A stretch of DNA of 64,000 nt, taken from positions 62,001-126,000 of the forward strand of contig NZ_JABBGA010000003.1 in assembly GCF_012927165.1 (NCBI RefSeq). The letters run 5' to 3'. The notes under the pieces are model-generated. The model made no database searches and was not told the origin of the DNA. It was given only the letters and a program-made list of their open reading frames with translations. This stretch comes from Zoogloea dura. Its GTDB lineage: Bacteria; Pseudomonadota; Gammaproteobacteria; Burkholderiales; Rhodocyclaceae. Numbering within the stretch: the stretch's first letter is position 1; every line of letters begins with the position of its first letter. This document shows positions 18,186-27,509 of the stretch, one piece after another. Position numbers and translations under genes: made by a program.

Positions 18186-20582
18186 CTAGCCCGGCCCGGA
18201 CTGCACCGGGTCTGGCGGGAGACGAAGATTCAAACCCAGCCACAGAACCAGCAGCAGCAGCAGCGTGATGCGGGGCATGTCCACCAGGCTGTCCACCAGG
18301 CCCACCGTCACCCCGCCCGCCAGCGAAGCCAGCAGGACGGGGGCCAGCGGATGACCGCGGGTCCGCCGGCCGGCCAGATGGACCCCCGCCGCCCCCAGCG
18401 CCGCCACCAGCGCGATCATGCCCAGCAGGCCCTGTTCCACATAGGTCTGCAGAAAAACATTCTTGGCGTGCCAGGGCAAGTGGTCGTGGTCGGACGAGAA
18501 GAACCAGAAATCACTGCCACGCTCGAAATCCCCATTGCGCAACAGGCTGCGCAGACGGCCATCGAAGAGTTGCAGTTCATCGAAATCCACCGGCCCCTTG
18601 CCCAGCACGCTGACCGACAACACCGCGGGGCGGGGCGGCCAGCCGGCGGGGCGGAAGGTGGCACCATCGAGGCGGATCTCCACCTCCTGCCAGTTTGCGT
18701 CCCCCCTCACCGGGATCGCCTGCTCGGTGCAGTCCTCCGGGTACAGCAGATGCTTGCGGCACACCGCCACGGCGATCTGGATGGCTCCCGCGCTGCGCAG
18801 CCTGGCCCTGAGCTGGAAAGGCGCTCGCGGATCGCCCTCGAGCCGCTGCATCAGGTGCAGATGCTCGCCGAACCCCGTCACCCGGCGCTCCCCGCCAAGC
18901 TGCAGGTAACGGTGGCCAGGGGCGCCCTGCAAGGCCAGGAAGCCCGGCACCCCCGGATCCGTCACGTTCCAGAAATAGCTGTCGGGATAACGCCCGAGCC
19001 CCAGCCCGAAGGCCGTGCCGCCAAGGTCGCGCACCAGTCCGAGGCTATGCTCGAAGTGCCTCATGCGCCCCTTGAAGTCATCCTCCGTAGACGCCAGGCG
19101 GTTACCCATGTAAGCGCTCGCCAGGGTGGCGACGACCATACCCCCCGCCACCAGCAACCCGGCCACCACGTGCAGGTCACGCAGCCGGGGCACCCACAGG
19201 GGGCGTACCCCGGCGGACTGGGCGATCAGCACGCCCCCCACCATCCCGACGGCCAGCAGCACACCTGGGAGACCCGTCATCTCGCCCCAGAAGGCATTCA
19301 CCAGCACGGCATGGGCTGCGAGCCATGCCAGCAGGGCCGCCACCAGCGCCGGAGGGGCCGTCAGGCGGCCACGCAGCCCACCGAGCAGGACCACGGCCGT
19401 GATACACCAGGCCAGGCCATAAACCACGTAAACCCCCTTGGGCAACCACCAGGCCAGCACGCCCGTCACGGCAGCCAGCAGCAGGCCCGCCAGCCCGCCT
19501 CCGGCCAGCACGCCCCCCTTGCCGTCACGGAGCACGCCGCCCCCCAGGTAAACGAGCAGCAACAGACCGGCAAAGGCCGCCATGCCCCGATAACCTCCCG
19601 ACTGGAAGGCCAGGGCGCATCCTGCCAGGCCCGCCACCGCGAGCACGATCAGCACCAGCGCATGGTCGCCCCCCTCATCCGCACCCGCCCGCCGCGCCGG
19701 GTGACGCCACGCCGCCACCGCCAGCACCGTGCCCGACACCAGCATCGAGGCATAGACGATGCGCGAAAAAGTGGTGAACAAGGCATAGCTGCCAAGCCCC
19801 ACCAGGAACAGGGCCACCACCCGCGCCCACTTGCTGCGGGCGGCGTGCAAGTGCGCCAAGGCAAAAGGAAAGCTCAGGCTGAGCCAGGCATCCAGGGCGG
19901 CACCGCCGACGTGCATCTCCCAGAACAGGGCCGCACTCCGGTAGTCTGCCGAGAAGTTGGTCAGGCCGGGGAAGGCCATCCGCTCCCACAGGGCCCCCAG
20001 CGCACAGGTCCCCAGGCCGAAGGTCACGCCCGCCGCAAAACGGCGCAGGGCCAGCTCGCCATCTCGCCGGATCGCCAGGTGCAGGAAGGGGATCAGTGCA
20101 AAGGCCAGGACGTAGCCCTTGGCCACCCGCAGGCTGTTGAGTGGCGTGCCATAGCCCACCAGGCTGCCGGCATCGAGCGGCGGAAAGGGCTGCAGGCCGC
20201 GCAGGGTGGATATCACCACGGCGGCCGCCAGCAGACCGAAGCAGGCCAGCGCGGCTGCCCTCAGCTTGACCGGGGCCCTGCCCTGCAGCGTCGGCGGCGG
20301 CGGCGCCAGCAACTCGCGCAGGCCAAGACCGGCCAGCGTGGCCAGCGCCAGGGCATCGCTCTCGTTGATGTGGATCTGGCCGGTCCATGGCGCCAGGTCG
20401 ATCACCGGCCACAGGGCCGGCAGCAACACCAGCCACAGGGCCGGCTGGATCAGGACCAGCACCATATAAACCGCCAGAATGACACCCGCCAGCCAGGGGC
20501 CGAAGGGATACACGGCAAGCCAAGCTGCCAGCGCCACCAGGGCCACCAGCGCCACGCCCCCGCCGTAAATACGCGGGGCCAT
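18186..20582 (-). CDS. O-antigen-ligase/polymerase-type membrane protein with periplasmic insertion
   Basis: A ~798-residue polytopic inner-membrane protein with about a dozen hydrophobic segments in the first ~490 residues. The region ~490-715 is largely soluble. It holds a beta-sandwich-like stretch (residues ~560-680, e.g. WQEVEIRLDGATFRPAGW, FDELQLFDGRL) and ends in LPWHAKNVFLQTYVEQGLLG. That segment matches the conserved loop of O-antigen ligases and Wzy-type polymerases, with H705 at the functional position. Classic members are ~400-450 residues long, so this one is much enlarged. Start is uncertain: I chose the ATG of MAPRIYGG just before the first hydrophobic segment; the frame continues to 20741. 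Probable role: export-side glycan polymerisation or transfer. Confidence 0.75.
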   Translation of the reverse strand: MAPRIYGGGVALVALVALAAWLAVYPFGPWLAGVILAVYMVLVLIQPALWLVLLPALWPVIDLAPWTGQIHINESDALALATLAGLGLRELLAPPPPTLQGRAPVKLRAAALACFGLLAAAVVISTLRGLQPFPPLDAGSLVGYGTPLNSLRVAKGYVLAFALIPFLHLAIRRDGELALRRFAAGVTFGLGTCALGALWERMAFPGLTNFSADYRSAALFWEMHVGGAALDAWLSLSFPFALAHLHAARSKWARVVALFLVGLGSYALFTTFSRIVYASMLVSGTVLAVAAWRHPARRAGADEGGDHALVLIVLAVAGLAGCALAFQSGGYRGMAAFAGLLLLVYLGGGVLRDGKGGVLAGGGLAGLLLAAVTGVLAWWLPKGVYVVYGLAWCITAVVLLGGLRGRLTAPPALVAALLAWLAAHAVLVNAFWGEMTGLPGVLLAVGMVGGVLIAQSAGVRPLWVPRLRDLHVVAGLLVAGGMVVATLASAYMGNRLASTEDDFKGRMRHFEHSLGLVRDLGGTAFGLGLGRYPDSYFWNVTDPGVPGFLALQGAPGHRYLQLGGERRVTGFGEHLHLMQRLEGDPRAPFQLRARLRSAGAIQIAVAVCRKHLLYPEDCTEQAIPVRGDANWQEVEIRLDGATFRPAGWPPRPAVLSVSVLGKGPVDFDELQLFDGRLRSLLRNGDFERGSDFWFFSSDHDHLPWHAKNVFLQTYVEQGLLGMIALVAALGAAGVHLAGRRTRGHPLAPVLLASLAGGVTVGLVDSLVDMPRITLLLLLVLWLGLNLRLPPDPVQSGPG

Positions 20583-20756
20583 GGCGGAGGCATGGGAACG
20601 AGGATGGGCAAGAGTCGCCAAGATCGGACTTCCGGCAGCGGGATCAGGCGTCGATCCTAACCGATAGGGCTTGCAATTGTCGTGTTCCGCATACCCGCAA
20701 CTTGACCCGGACGCCGCCCCAACGCAGGATTGCGTGTCCATCCGACCTCAAAGCCC

Positions 20757-21743
20757 ATGTCCCCCCCACCCGCTCACGTCCATCCGCCTCAACCCGCCGA
20801 ACCCGGCCCCGGCCTGCGCGCCCGCCCGGTGATGGCCTGCGTGATGGCCACCCGGCCGGCCTTCCTGGGTGTGACCCTGTTTGCCTGCCTGATCGGCCTG
20901 GCCGCCGCGCATGGAAGCGGCGTGCCCCTGGATCTGGCAAAGGCGGTGCTGAGCGTGCTCTTCGCCCTGGTTGCCCACGCCGGCATCAATGTCCTGAACG
21001 ACTACTACGACGCCCGCAGCGGCGCCGACGCCGCCAACACCGAGCGCATCTATCCCTTCACCGGCGGCAGCCGCTTCATCCAGAACGGCGTGCTCAGCGA
21101 AGCCGAAACCGGCCGCCTGGGCTATGCCCTGCTGGCCCTGGTGGTACCCGCCGGCCTGTGGCTGGCCACCCACTCCGCCGCGGGGCTGATCCTCATCGGG
21201 CTGGCCGGGCTGTTCCTGGGCTGGGCTTACACCGCCCCGCCGCTGGCCCTGGTCAGCCGCGGCCTGGGCGAGGCTGCCGTGGCGGCCGGCTGGCTGATCG
21301 TCATCATCGGCAGCGATTTCGTGCAGCGCGGCAGCTTCTCGCCGGTCCCCTTCCAGGCTGGCCTGTCCTACGCCCTGCTGGTGGCCGCGATCCTGTTCGT
21401 CAATGAATTCCCTGACCGCCAGGGCGATGCCAGCGCCGGCAAACGCACCCTGGTGGTCCGCCTGGGGCCCGACACGGCCAAGTGGGTCTGCCTGGGCCTG
21501 GTGCTGGCGGCCTACGCCTGGCTGGTCCTGATGGTCGGGCGCGAGCGCCTGCCGCAGGGCGCCGCCGCCGCCGCGATGACGCTGATCCTGTCGTTCCGCG
21601 GGCTGCGCACCCTGCTCGCCCACGCCAGCGAGCCGGCCGAGCTGGCCCCCGCCCTGCGGCTCACCATCGCCGCCGCCAACCTGCACGGCCTCGTCCTCGC
21701 CGCCACCCTGGCCTTCGGACGCTGGCCCGGACCCCAGCCATGA
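20757..21743 (+). CDS. UbiA-family prenyltransferase (MenA-like)
   Basis: A 328-residue integral membrane protein with eight or so hydrophobic segments. It carries the first Asp-rich motif as NVLNDYYDARSGAD and a second one as NEFPDRQGDASAGKRTL. Both are needed in this superfamily to bind Mg-prenyl diphosphate. The arrangement resembles 1,4-dihydroxy-2-naphthoate prenyltransferase (MenA) and related aromatic prenyltransferases more than UbiA itself, but no other menaquinone gene is in the window, so the substrate is open. The start MSPPPAHVHP has no strong ribosome-binding site. It is followed by a HAD gene with an ATGA overlap. Confidence 0.85.
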   Translation: MSPPPAHVHPPQPAEPGPGLRARPVMACVMATRPAFLGVTLFACLIGLAAAHGSGVPLDLAKAVLSVLFALVAHAGINVLNDYYDARSGADAANTERIYPFTGGSRFIQNGVLSEAETGRLGYALLALVVPAGLWLATHSAAGLILIGLAGLFLGWAYTAPPLALVSRGLGEAAVAAGWLIVIIGSDFVQRGSFSPVPFQAGLSYALLVAAILFVNEFPDRQGDASAGKRTLVVRLGPDTAKWVCLGLVLAAYAWLVLMVGRERLPQGAAAAAMTLILSFRGLRTLLAHASEPAELAPALRLTIAAANLHGLVLAATLAFGRWPGPQP

Positions 21744-22432
21744 GCCCGCCCCTGCACCTACCTTTCTCCCCTGCGCAGATCCAGGGCGTGATCTTCGACA
21801 TGGACGGCCTGCTCCTCGACAGCGAGCGGGTCGCCCTGGCCACCGTCGCCGAGGCCGCCACCGAACTGGGCCTGCCCTGGCGGCCGGAGGTGGGGCTGGC
21901 CATGGTGGGCCTCAATTCCAATGACGGGCCGGCGGTGATCCGCCAGCACCTCGGTGAGGACTACCCGGTCGCCGAGCTCTACGAAGCCTTCGGACGCATC
22001 TACGAAGCCGCCATTGCCGCCGGCCGCATTCCGCTCAAGGGCGGCGTCACCGAGCTCTTCGATGTGCTCGACGGGCTGGCCATCCGCCGTGTCGTCGCCA
22101 CCTCGACCCGGCGCTCCCGGGCCGAGCCCAAGCTCGCCGCGGTCGGCCTGCTGAGCCGGGTACACGGCATGGTCTGCGGTGACGAGGTCAGCCGGGGCAA
22201 GCCGGCCCCGGACATCTTCCTGGCCGCCGCCGAGCGCCTGGGGCTGCCGGTGGGCCACTGCCTGGTCCTCGAGGACTCCAATGCCGGCGTGCGCGGCGCC
22301 CTGGCCGCCGGCGCGCGGGTGGTGATGGTCCCCGACCTGCTGCAGCCCGCCGCCGACCTGCGGGCCGCCGCCGTGCCCGTGGCCGGCAGCCTGCACGATA
22401 TAGCCCGCTTTCTGGAGGGAAGACTGTCATGA
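21740..22432 (+). CDS. HAD-superfamily phosphatase (beta-phosphoglucomutase/Gph-like)
   Basis: A 230-residue subfamily IA HAD hydrolase. Motif I is VIFDMDGLLLD (nucleophile D and general acid D), motif II is VATSTRR, motif III includes the lysine of GKPAPDIF, and motif IV is LVLEDSNAG. The helical cap lies between motifs I and II. Such proteins hydrolyse small phosphorylated metabolites; the substrate cannot be told. The ATG overlaps the stop of the prenyltransferase gene (ATGA), and its own stop overlaps the next start in the same way, so the four genes from 20757 to 23369 are probably one coupled operon. Confidence 0.88.
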   Translation: MSPPLHLPFSPAQIQGVIFDMDGLLLDSERVALATVAEAATELGLPWRPEVGLAMVGLNSNDGPAVIRQHLGEDYPVAELYEAFGRIYEAAIAAGRIPLKGGVTELFDVLDGLAIRRVVATSTRRSRAEPKLAAVGLLSRVHGMVCGDEVSRGKPAPDIFLAAAERLGLPVGHCLVLEDSNAGVRGALAAGARVVMVPDLLQPAADLRAAAVPVAGSLHDIARFLEGRLS

Positions 22433-22761
22433 TGCCGCGCCACCTGCTGCGCCCCATGCTGGCCATCGTCCTTGCGCTGGCAGCCCCCCTGACGCGGGCC
22501 GCCGATGCCGGCTCGACCGCCTTCTGCCTGTTCCCGCTGCCTGCCGACGGCGGCACCCAGCGCTTCATCAACCTCGGCATCGTGCAATACGTGGATGTCC
22601 GCGCGGATGAGGTCCGCCTCTATTTCGGCGGCGGCAACCTGGGCAGCGGTCACGAGGCCCGCCTGCCGGCCAGGGGCCGGGACGAGGCGGAAGCCATCCT
22701 GACCCGCCTGCGCAGCACCGCCGCCCGTTGCGCCCAAACCCTTACCGGAGGATCACCATGA
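22429..22761 (+). CDS. Small exported protein of unknown function
   Basis: A 110-residue protein with a clear signal peptide (residues ~1-24, LALAAPLTRA-A). The mature part has two cysteines (FCLFPLP and RCAQTL), which could form a disulfide, and a glycine-rich middle (LYFGGGNLGSGHEARLP). I do not recognise a family. Both ends overlap neighbours by ATGA: its start with the HAD stop and its stop with the GST start. This is strong evidence that it is translated as part of the operon. Predicted location: periplasm. Confidence 0.75.
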   Translation: MMPRHLLRPMLAIVLALAAPLTRAADAGSTAFCLFPLPADGGTQRFINLGIVQYVDVRADEVRLYFGGGNLGSGHEARLPARGRDEAEAILTRLRSTAARCAQTLTGGSP

Positions 22762-23369
22762 AACTTATCGGCCTGCTCGACTCCCCCTTCGTCCGCCGCA
22801 GCTTCATCACGGCACGCACGCTCGGCATTCCCTTCGAGCACCAGACCCTGTCGGTCTTCCGCAACTTCGACGAATTCCACGCCATCAACCCGCTCGTGAA
22901 GGCCCCTACCCTGGTCTTCGACGACGGCGAGCTGATGGTGGACAGCTCCCAGATCATCGCCTGGCTGGAACACATCGCCGGGCCGGGCAAGAGCCTGTGG
23001 CCCACCGACCCTTCCGCGTACCGCCGCTGCCTGCAGCTCGTCAGCCTGGGCCTCGCCGCCGCCGAGAAGAGCGTGCACCGGGTCTACGAGATGAAGGTAC
23101 GGGCCGCCGAATATCGCGACCCCGATTGGCTGCAGCGCGTCGAAGGCCAGATCGCCGACACCTACGCGCTGCTCGAAGGCCATCTGGGCGACAGCGAGTG
23201 GCTGTGCGGTGACCGCGTCACCCAGGCCGACATCACCGTCGCGGTGGCCTGGCGCTTCACCCACTTCTCCGCCCCCGGCCTGCTGGCCGACAGTGAGCAC
23301 CCCCGCCTGGCAGCCCTCTCTGCCGCCGCCGAGGCACTCCCGGCCTTCATCGCCGCCGACTACTCGTAA
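22758..23369 (+). CDS. Glutathione S-transferase family protein
   Basis: A 203-residue protein with the thioredoxin-like N-terminal domain (MKLIGLLDSPFVRRSFITAR, then the cis-proline region VKAPTLVFDDGELMVDSSQI) and the all-helical C-terminal domain (WLCGDRVTQADITVAVAWRF). The likely glutathione-activating residue is the serine in LLDSPFVRR; there is no cysteine at this place. Preceded by GGAGG and overlapped by ATGA with the small exported gene. Substrates of this large family are not predictable. ruvA starts 15 bases after its stop. Confidence 0.9.
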   Translation: MKLIGLLDSPFVRRSFITARTLGIPFEHQTLSVFRNFDEFHAINPLVKAPTLVFDDGELMVDSSQIIAWLEHIAGPGKSLWPTDPSAYRRCLQLVSLGLAAAEKSVHRVYEMKVRAAEYRDPDWLQRVEGQIADTYALLEGHLGDSEWLCGDRVTQADITVAVAWRFTHFSAPGLLADSEHPRLAALSAAAEALPAFIAADYS

Positions 23370-23384
23370 CCCCCGAAAGCACGC

Positions 23385-23975
23385 ATGATCGGACGCATCA
23401 CCGGCCGCCTGGCCGAAAAGAACCCGCCGCAGATCCTGGTGGACGTCAACGGCGTCGGCTATGAACTGGAGGTGCCGATGAGCACCTTCTACGGCCTGCC
23501 CGCCAACGGCCAGAACGTCAGCCTGGCCACCCACATGGCGGTGCGCGAAGATGGCCACTTCCTGTACGGCTTCGCCACCGAAGAAGAACGCGCCGCCTTC
23601 CGCCAGCTCCTCAAGGTGGCCGGCATCGGAGCCCGCACCGCCCTGGCCGTCCTCTCCGGGCTGTCGGTCGGCGACCTGGCCCAGGCGGTGGCCCTGCAGG
23701 AGAGCGGGCGCCTGATCAAGATTCCCGGCATCGGCAAGAAGACCGCCGAGCGGCTGCTGCTGGAGCTGCGCGACAAGCTCGCCAAGGCCCTGCCGACGGT
23801 GGCCGGCAGCACCATCACCGCCAGGCCCGGCGACGACCGGGGCGACATCGTCAATGCCCTGCTGGCGCTCGGCTACAACGAGAAGGAAGCCATCGGCGCG
23901 GTCAAGACCCTGCCTGAAGGCGTCAGCGTCTCCGACGGCATCCGCCAGGCCCTCAGGGGCCTGTCCAAGGCCTGA
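23385..23975 (+). CDS. ruvA: Holliday junction branch-migration protein RuvA
   Basis: A 196-residue protein with all three RuvA parts: an OB-fold N-terminus ([27 protein letters not shown]), two helix-hairpin-helix motifs ([16 protein letters not shown] and [16 protein letters not shown]), and the flexible linker followed by the small C-terminal domain that contacts RuvB ([17 protein letters not shown]). It binds Holliday junctions and loads the RuvB motor. ruvB lies 1.7 kb downstream, separated by two unrelated genes; ruvC is not in the window. Confidence 0.97.
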   Translation: MIGRITGRLAEKNPPQILVDVNGVGYELEVPMSTFYGLPANGQNVSLATHMAVREDGHFLYGFATEEERAAFRQLLKVAGIGARTALAVLSGLSVGDLAQAVALQESGRLIKIPGIGKKTAERLLLELRDKLAKALPTVAGSTITARPGDDRGDIVNALLALGYNEKEAIGAVKTLPEGVSVSDGIRQALRGLSKA

Positions 23976-23994
23976 GCGGACGGGGAGAACGGGG

Positions 23995-24495
23995 ATGAGC
24001 CAGAAACTCAAGCAGGGCTTCATGCGCAACGTGAAGCTCGGAGCCGGTCCGCTGCGCCTGCTGATGAACCTGTGGCCGCCCTTCATCGGGGCCGGCATCC
24101 ACGTGGAGCGGATCAGCCCCGACTACCTGGAAGCCTCGGTGCGCATGCGCATGGGACTGCTCAACCGCAACTACATGGGCACCCATTTCGGCGGCTCCCT
24201 GTTCGCCATGACCGATCCCTTCTTCGCCCTGCTGGTCATGCACAACCTGGGCCGCCGCTACGTGGTGTGGGACAAGGCCTCCAGCATCGACTACCGCCTG
24301 CCCGGCCGCGGTACGGTGCGCGCCACCTTCCGCATCACCCCCGCCCAGCTGGAGTCCATCCGCGCCGCGACTGCCGGCGGCGACAAGCACGAGCCGACCT
24401 TTGCCGTGGATGTGCTCAACCACAAGGGCGAGGTGGTGGCCACCGTCAGCAAGACCCTCTACGTCCGGCTCAAGCCTCCCAAGCCGGCGTCATGA
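23995..24495 (+). CDS. DUF4442 hotdog-fold thioesterase-like protein
   Basis: A 166-residue protein with a hotdog-like core: RMGLLNRNYMGTHFGGSLFAMTDPFF holds the central helix, and YVVWDKASSIDYRLPGRGTVRATF the strands. This matches the DUF4442 group, related to acyl-CoA thioesterases. Start taken at MSQKLKQGF with GGGGAG upstream; a longer frame starts inside ruvA and is rejected. Catalytic activity has not been established for most members. It lies between ruvA and the permease gene, in an interval that splits the usual ruvAB pair. Confidence 0.8.
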   Translation: MSQKLKQGFMRNVKLGAGPLRLLMNLWPPFIGAGIHVERISPDYLEASVRMRMGLLNRNYMGTHFGGSLFAMTDPFFALLVMHNLGRRYVVWDKASSIDYRLPGRGTVRATFRITPAQLESIRAATAGGDKHEPTFAVDVLNHKGEVVATVSKTLYVRLKPPKPAS

Positions 24496-24559
24496 GTGGC
24501 AGGCTGCTGCCGGGCGGCAGAATCGGGGATAATCCGGCAAACCCATTCGAGACACGCCC

Positions 24560-25648
24560 ATGACTCCCCGACGCACCGCCCAGTTGGCCATCACGGCCCT
24601 GCTGCTCCTCGGCTGCGCCTTCGTGCTCAGCCCCTTCTTTGCGGCCATCCTGTTCGCCGGCACGGTATGCGTCACCACCTGGCCGCTCTACGAGAGCCTG
24701 CACCGCCGCCTGGGGCGGCGCGATGGCCTGGCCGCCATCACCATGACCCTGCTGCTCACTGCCGTGCTGCTGGTGCCGATGATCGGCCTCGCCGCCTCCC
24801 TCACCGATTCGGCCATCGACCTGGTGGATTACATCCGGACCCTCATCGAGCAATCCGACGGCCGTCCACCGGCCTGGCTGAAGGACATCCCGCTGGTCGG
24901 TGGCGAGATCGATGCCTACGTGCGCAAGCTGACCCACAGCCAGGCGGAGATGCGCAAGCTGGCCCTGCAGGCCGTGGAGCCCGCCCGCAAGCTCGCCCTC
25001 GGCATGGGCGGAGTGGTGGGCCAAGGCCTGCTGCAGATCTCCCTGGTCCTGTTCATCGTGTTCTTCCTGTACCGGGACGGAGCGCGTATCGAGGCCAAAC
25101 TGGAAGCCGGCGCGGCGCGCCTCGGCAGCGAGCTGTGGAGCGAACTGCTGGAGCTCGCCGGCAATACCGTCAAGGCGGTGATGATCGGGATCGTCGGAAC
25201 CGCTGCGGCCCAGGCCATCGTGGCCTTGGTCGGCTTCCTGCTGGCTGGCGTGCCCGGCGCCCTGCTGATGGCCGCCGGTGTGTTCTTCCTGTCCCTGGTC
25301 CCCATCGGTCCGCCCCTGATCTGGGGCGGCGCGGCCTTCTGGCTGTACCAGCAGGGCGAGAACGGTTGGGCCATCTTCATGGTGCTGTGGGGCGTGCTGG
25401 CGATCAGTTCGGTGGACAACTTCCTCAAGCCCTTCCTGATCAGCCGCACGGCCAGCCTGCCCATCCTGCTGATCGCGCTGGGAGCCTTCGGCGGGGTGCT
25501 GGCCTTCGGCTTCATCGGCATCTTCCTGGGCCCCACCTTCCTGGCCCTCGGCCAGGCCCTGTTCTCCCACTGGACGGAAGCCCGTACCAGCGAGAACGCC
25601 CCCGACCTCGACGAAGAGGCCCAAGACGCCCCGCAAGCCCGCCCATGA
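24560..25648 (+). CDS. AI-2E-family (PerM/TqsA-type) membrane permease
   Basis: A 362-residue inner-membrane protein with about eight hydrophobic segments in the typical pattern: two at the N-terminus ([40 protein letters not shown]), a long soluble stretch, then a cluster of segments with [20 protein letters not shown] and the C-terminal [20 protein letters not shown]. The family exports or exchanges small molecules (autoinducer-2, Na+/H+ in some members); no substrate can be assigned. Its stop overlaps the ruvB start as ATGA. Confidence 0.88.
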   Translation: MTPRRTAQLAITALLLLGCAFVLSPFFAAILFAGTVCVTTWPLYESLHRRLGRRDGLAAITMTLLLTAVLLVPMIGLAASLTDSAIDLVDYIRTLIEQSDGRPPAWLKDIPLVGGEIDAYVRKLTHSQAEMRKLALQAVEPARKLALGMGGVVGQGLLQISLVLFIVFFLYRDGARIEAKLEAGAARLGSELWSELLELAGNTVKAVMIGIVGTAAAQAIVALVGFLLAGVPGALLMAAGVFFLSLVPIGPPLIWGGAAFWLYQQGENGWAIFMVLWGVLAISSVDNFLKPFLISRTASLPILLIALGAFGGVLAFGFIGIFLGPTFLALGQALFSHWTEARTSENAPDLDEEAQDAPQARP

Positions 25649-26721
25649 TCCAGACCGACGACCTGAAGGGCGGCCAGCCCGACCCTTCCGCCCGCCTCAT
25701 CACCGCCCAGCGGGCCAGCACCCAGGAGGAGGCCCTGGAACGGGCCCTGCGTCCCAAGCGCCTGGACGATTACGTCGGCCAGCAGAAGATCCGCGAACAG
25801 CTGGACATCTTCATCAGTGCCGCCCGCAAACGTGGCGAAGCCCTCGACCACGTGCTGCTGTTCGGCCCGCCGGGCCTCGGCAAGACCACCCTGGCCCACA
25901 TCGTGGCCGCCGAGATGGGGGTGAACCTGCGTCAGACCTCCGGCCCGGTGCTGGAACGGGCGGGCGACCTTGCCGCCCTGCTGACCAACCTGGAACCCCA
26001 CGACGTCCTCTTCATCGACGAGATCCACCGCCTCAGCCCGGTGGTGGAGGAGATCCTCTACCCGGCCCTGGAAGACTTCCAGATCGACATCATGATCGGC
26101 GAAGGCCCGGCCGCCCGTTCGGTGAAGCTGGACCTGCCACCCTTCACCCTGGTGGGCGCCACCACCCGCGCCGGCATGCTCACCAACCCCCTGCGCGACC
26201 GCTTCGGCATCGTCGCGCGGCTGGAGTTCTACACCGCCCAGGAACTGGCCTACATCGTCGGCCGCTCGTCGCGCCTGCTCGACGTGGAAATCGACGATAC
26301 CGGTGCCTTTGAAATCGCCCGCCGCGCCCGCGGCACGCCGCGCATTGCCAACCGCCTGCTGCGGCGCGTCCGCGACTACGCCGAAGTGCGTGCCGACGGC
26401 CGCATCAGCGCCCAGGTGGCGGATGCGGCACTCACCATGCTGGACGTGGACCATCTCGGCCTCGACCTGATGGACCGCAAGCTGCTGGGAGCGATGCTGG
26501 AGAAGTTCGGCGGCGGCCCGGTGGGCCTGGACAACCTGGCGGCCGCCATCGGTGAATCGTCCGACACCATCGAGGACGTACTGGAACCCTACCTCATCCA
26601 GCAGGGCTACCTGCAGCGCACGCCACGCGGCCGCATGGCCACGGCGTCGATCTGGCAGCACTTCGGGCTGCGCGCACCGGGCGGAACGGGCAGCGGCGGG
26701 CTGTGGGATCCGCAGGGCTGA
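25645..26721 (+). CDS. ruvB: Holliday junction helicase motor RuvB
   Basis: A 358-residue AAA+ ATPase. Walker A is GPPGLGKTT, Walker B is [10 protein letters not shown], sensor I sits in [10 protein letters not shown] and the arginine finger region in [10 protein letters not shown]. The C-terminal winged helix binds DNA ([13 protein letters not shown]). With RuvA it drives branch migration during recombination repair. The N-terminal ~20 residues are longer than in E. coli RuvB, which is common in Betaproteobacteria. Its start overlaps the permease stop. Confidence 0.97.
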   Translation: MIQTDDLKGGQPDPSARLITAQRASTQEEALERALRPKRLDDYVGQQKIREQLDIFISAARKRGEALDHVLLFGPPGLGKTTLAHIVAAEMGVNLRQTSGPVLERAGDLAALLTNLEPHDVLFIDEIHRLSPVVEEILYPALEDFQIDIMIGEGPAARSVKLDLPPFTLVGATTRAGMLTNPLRDRFGIVARLEFYTAQELAYIVGRSSRLLDVEIDDTGAFEIARRARGTPRIANRLLRRVRDYAEVRADGRISAQVADAALTMLDVDHLGLDLMDRKLLGAMLEKFGGGPVGLDNLAAAIGESSDTIEDVLEPYLIQQGYLQRTPRGRMATASIWQHFGLRAPGGTGSGGLWDPQG

Positions 26722-26789
26722 TCAACAGGCGGAACACATCAACAGACACGAGGAGCGCCCCGGGCGGGGCACTTCCAGCGCCATCCGGT

Positions 26790-27308
26790 TCAGCTGCCGG
26801 TGTCGCTCTGCACAGCGCGGATCCGGTCGGCCGTCGACAGGAAATCGGCCAGGTTTTCCTGGTCGAAGGGTTCGAGGCAGATATTGATGGCCTTGGCGGT
26901 GATCGTCAGGCCGCCCTTCACGTCACGGGCGATCCAGCCAAGCTGGATCAGGTGGCTCACCTTGCGGCGCACGGTTTCCCGCGGGATGCCGGTGGACGAA
27001 CTGATCGAGAAGGCATTGCAGGGGCGCAGGGGCAGCTTTTCGAAGTCCTGCTCGCCATGGCAGCGCAGCGCAGCCAGGGCCTGGTCATCGAGCCCCAGGC
27101 CGCCCACGTTGTAGAGGCCGACCTCACCCAGCACGATGGGCAGCAGGAGGTCGCCATCGAAGGCCGCATAAAGACGAACCAGCTGGCGCAGGTTGTAGCG
27201 GGACAGCAGCAGGGAAGCGACCCGCTGGTCGTTGCGCGCCTGAGCCCCGGATTCATCCCCGGCAGGCGTAGCGAGGATCGTTGCGTCAGGGGAATGCGGG
27301 GTGTTCAT
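26790..27308 (-). CDS. Winged-helix transcriptional regulator, family unassigned
   Basis: A 172-residue protein. The clearest feature is a helix-turn-helix at residues ~100-128: SISSSTGIPRETVRRKVSHL followed by the wing IQLGWIARDVKGGLTITAK. This resembles MarR/ArsR-like winged helices. The N-terminal ~90 residues (LRQLVRLYAAFDGDLLLPIVLGEVGLYNV) may form a dimer or sensor part that I cannot assign. A 30-base dyad lies directly upstream (27331-27360), in the right place for autoregulation. It converges with ruvB. No functional partner is obvious nearby. Confidence 0.75.
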   Translation of the reverse strand: MNTPHSPDATILATPAGDESGAQARNDQRVASLLLSRYNLRQLVRLYAAFDGDLLLPIVLGEVGLYNVGGLGLDDQALAALRCHGEQDFEKLPLRPCNAFSISSSTGIPRETVRRKVSHLIQLGWIARDVKGGLTITAKAINICLEPFDQENLADFLSTADRIRAVQSDTGS

Positions 27309-27330
27309 CTGTATCTCCGTAGCAAGTCGA

Positions 27331-27360
27331 ATCAGTTAAAAGACACAACATTTAACCGAT
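27331..27360 (-). promoter_or_regulatory. Operator-like dyad upstream of the winged-helix regulator
   Basis: ATCAGTTAAA and TTTAACCGAT are inverted copies (one mismatch) separated by 10 bases, centred about 37 bases upstream of the regulator start. The half-site centres lie 20 bases apart, two helical turns, as for a dimeric winged-helix repressor. It lies in the AT-richer promoter region between this gene and rlmI. Confidence 0.6.
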
Positions 27361-27509
27361 TCCATGACAACAGGAGGATACACACCTCAACCGGATTTGA
27401 CGCCTGGATAAATACCCGTTTTGAGCACCCCACCTCCACCCGGCCGGGCGCAGGGGCCGCCCCCCTCACGAGAGGGACGGCAGACACACTGCACGCAGGG
27501 TCGCCCGAC

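Noticed and set aside
24496-26721. A 741-codon frame ending with RuvB
   Set aside because: Its first half is an arginine/proline-rich out-of-frame reading of the AI-2E permease; RuvB proper starts at 25645 with an ATGA overlap.
26755-26775. GCCCCGGGCGGGGC stem between ruvB and the winged-helix gene as a terminator
   Set aside because: Short stem, no T-run on either strand.
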